Source: Pollenia angustigena
Taxonomy: Eukaryota > Arthropoda > Insecta > Diptera > Polleniidae
Length of the DNA: 64,000 nt
NCBI GenBank assembly: GCA_930367215.1
Contig: OV884059.1
Location: forward strand, 35,393,882-35,457,881
Reading direction: 5' to 3'
This document shows, piece after piece, positions 63,517-64,000 of the stretch. Under the pieces are notes generated by a model. The model ran no database searches and had not been told where the DNA came from. It saw only the letters and a program-made list of their open reading frames with translations. The translations under genes and the position numbers were made by a program. Within the stretch, counting starts at the first letter, position 1; every line of letters starts with the position of its first letter.

Positions 63517-63878
63517 AACAGCTACCTAATAGACCACTAACAGATGTGGACTTGAAAACATTTGGGAAGAAGTATATTCCTTATTTTAGAGGAGTTTATA
63601 TGAGGGATAAACTTCCTAAAACTCCACACCGAATAGAGAATGGAATTATAAACTTGGACTCAAATAGAGGATATGGAACACATTGGGTAGCATTTTATAA
63701 AAATAATGATAATGTAGAATACTTTGATAGTTTTGGTAATCTCCAACCACCTATGGAAGTTTTAAGATACTTGGGTAAAAACATTAAATATAACTATTTA
63801 AGATATCAAAAATTTAATACATTTATTTGTGGTCATTTATGTTTAAAATTTTTAATAAATTTCAAAATAAAGAATTAA
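63513..63878 (+). CDS. pro: Polinton maturation protease (adenain-like cysteine protease)
   Basis: The open frame of 121 residues starts LPNRPLTDVDLKTFGKKYIP and has catalytic-site signatures GYGTHWVAFYKN (His), VEYFDSFGNLQPP (acidic residue in YFDSFG) and FNTFICGHLCLKFL (active-site Cys in the CGHLC region). It belongs to the adenovirus-type/Ulp1-like C5/C48 clan, which trims capsid and core proteins during maturation. The frame begins with TTG where relatives have an ATG, and the first in-frame ATG (63600) would remove conserved residues. So the start codon seems lost, or translation begins unusually. It overlaps the preceding frame by 4 bp. Confidence 0.75.
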   Translation: MKQLPNRPLTDVDLKTFGKKYIPYFRGVYMRDKLPKTPHRIENGIINLDSNRGYGTHWVAFYKNNDNVEYFDSFGNLQPPMEVLRYLGKNIKYNYLRYQKFNTFICGHLCLKFLINFKIKN

Positions 63879-63940
63879 TAAAAAAACTCAAATATTTGTT
63901 TGTTTTAATATATTTTTATTATTTTTTTTGTTTGTTTTTT

Positions 63941-64000
63941 TTATTTATTATCCATTCTTAATAATAGTCTATAGATTTTAACATCTGTTTTAATTTTATT
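63941..64000 (-). CDS. Possible 3' end of a further Polinton gene
   Basis: On - the frame is open from the window edge to TAA at 63943-63941, encoding a short basic end (KIYRLLLRMDNK). Nothing else identifies it. It could be chance. Confidence 0.2.
   Translation of the reverse strand, partial: NKIKTDVKIYRLLLRMDNK

Larger units (their letters stand above)
50690..64000 (+). mobile_element. Polinton/Maverick (adintovirus-like) element, right end outside the window
   Basis: Protein-primed PolB, rve integrase with chromodomain, packaging ATPase, adenovirus-type protease, double-jelly-roll major capsid, single-jelly-roll minor capsid, parvovirus-type PLA2, a fibre-like small protein and a DUF8207-type protein occur together in 11.2 kb. 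This set defines Polinton/Maverick elements, and the PLA2 plus integrase combination matches the adintovirus group. The left boundary is uncertain and probably lies in the repeat region 50690-52340. Inverted ends cannot be checked because the right end is absent. Several genes carry inactivating changes, so this is an endogenous, decaying but fairly young copy. Confidence 0.85.

Noticed and set aside
50690..64000. Endogenous adenovirus or baculovirus
   Set aside because: Protease and polymerase resemble adenovirus types, but the integrase, A32-type ATPase and capsid form point to a Polinton. No baculovirus gene is present.

Overview
This looks like nuclear DNA of an insect, most likely a higher fly. 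It is very AT-rich, has spliced genes with short GT-AG introns and TA-rich microsatellites, and is packed with nested transposable elements of types common in Diptera: a Jockey-type LINE, a CR1-like LINE, mariner/pogo, hAT, PIF/Harbinger and a Helitron-like element. There are no bacterial features. The fly placement is an inference from element content. Coordinates come from reading the sequence by eye, and splice junctions were checked for phase by hand.

Layout. (1) 1-14.8 kb: the last three coding exons and the 3' UTR of one host gene on the + strand (53-135, 13053-13165, 13260-13481), ending in a CAAX-like prenylation motif. The 12.9 kb intron between the first two holds a dead mariner, a Helitron-like element, several MITEs, a hAT element with a perfect 8-bp target duplication, and a three-level nest (hAT MITE in Harbinger in a dispersed repeat). 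(2) 15-18.1 kb: a 3'-truncated CR1-like LINE on the - strand. (3) 18.2-28.9 kb: fold-backs, MITEs, dead hAT and Harbinger copies, and further dispersed repeat families. (4) 28.9-37.4 kb: a nested set in which a short hAT element carries a PIF/Harbinger element, which itself carries a second Harbinger. Both Harbingers have spliced transposases that read without a break. (5) 37.4-50 kb: pogo-like MITEs, dead hAT and Harbinger transposases, a TIR element crowded with GGATCCG motifs, and a Jockey-like LINE whose Gag ORF is split by another repeat.

(6) 50.7-64 kb is the outstanding region: most of a Polinton/Maverick (adintovirus-like) element, a virus-like self-synthesising transposon. It has a left repeat region with three full copies (and partial flanks) of a 322-bp tandem unit. 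This is followed by protein-primed DNA polymerase B on +; major capsid, minor capsid, integrase with chromodomain, a fibre-like small protein, a DUF8207-type protein and a packaging ATPase on -; then a parvovirus-type phospholipase A2 virion protein and an adenovirus-type protease on +. The gene set covers replication, integration, capsid assembly, genome packaging, maturation and membrane breach. The right end lies beyond the window.

The Polinton copy is young but damaged. Single in-frame TAG codons interrupt polymerase and major capsid, the integrase is broken before its chromodomain, the protease lacks an obvious ATG, and the phospholipase ORF stops next to an A7 run with its C-terminal part open in the -1 frame. 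Minor capsid, ATPase, DUF8207 and fibre-like genes are intact. About 48 bp of the tandem unit is also found as the leader of the major capsid gene, which links the array to the element and suggests a duplicated promoter or leader.
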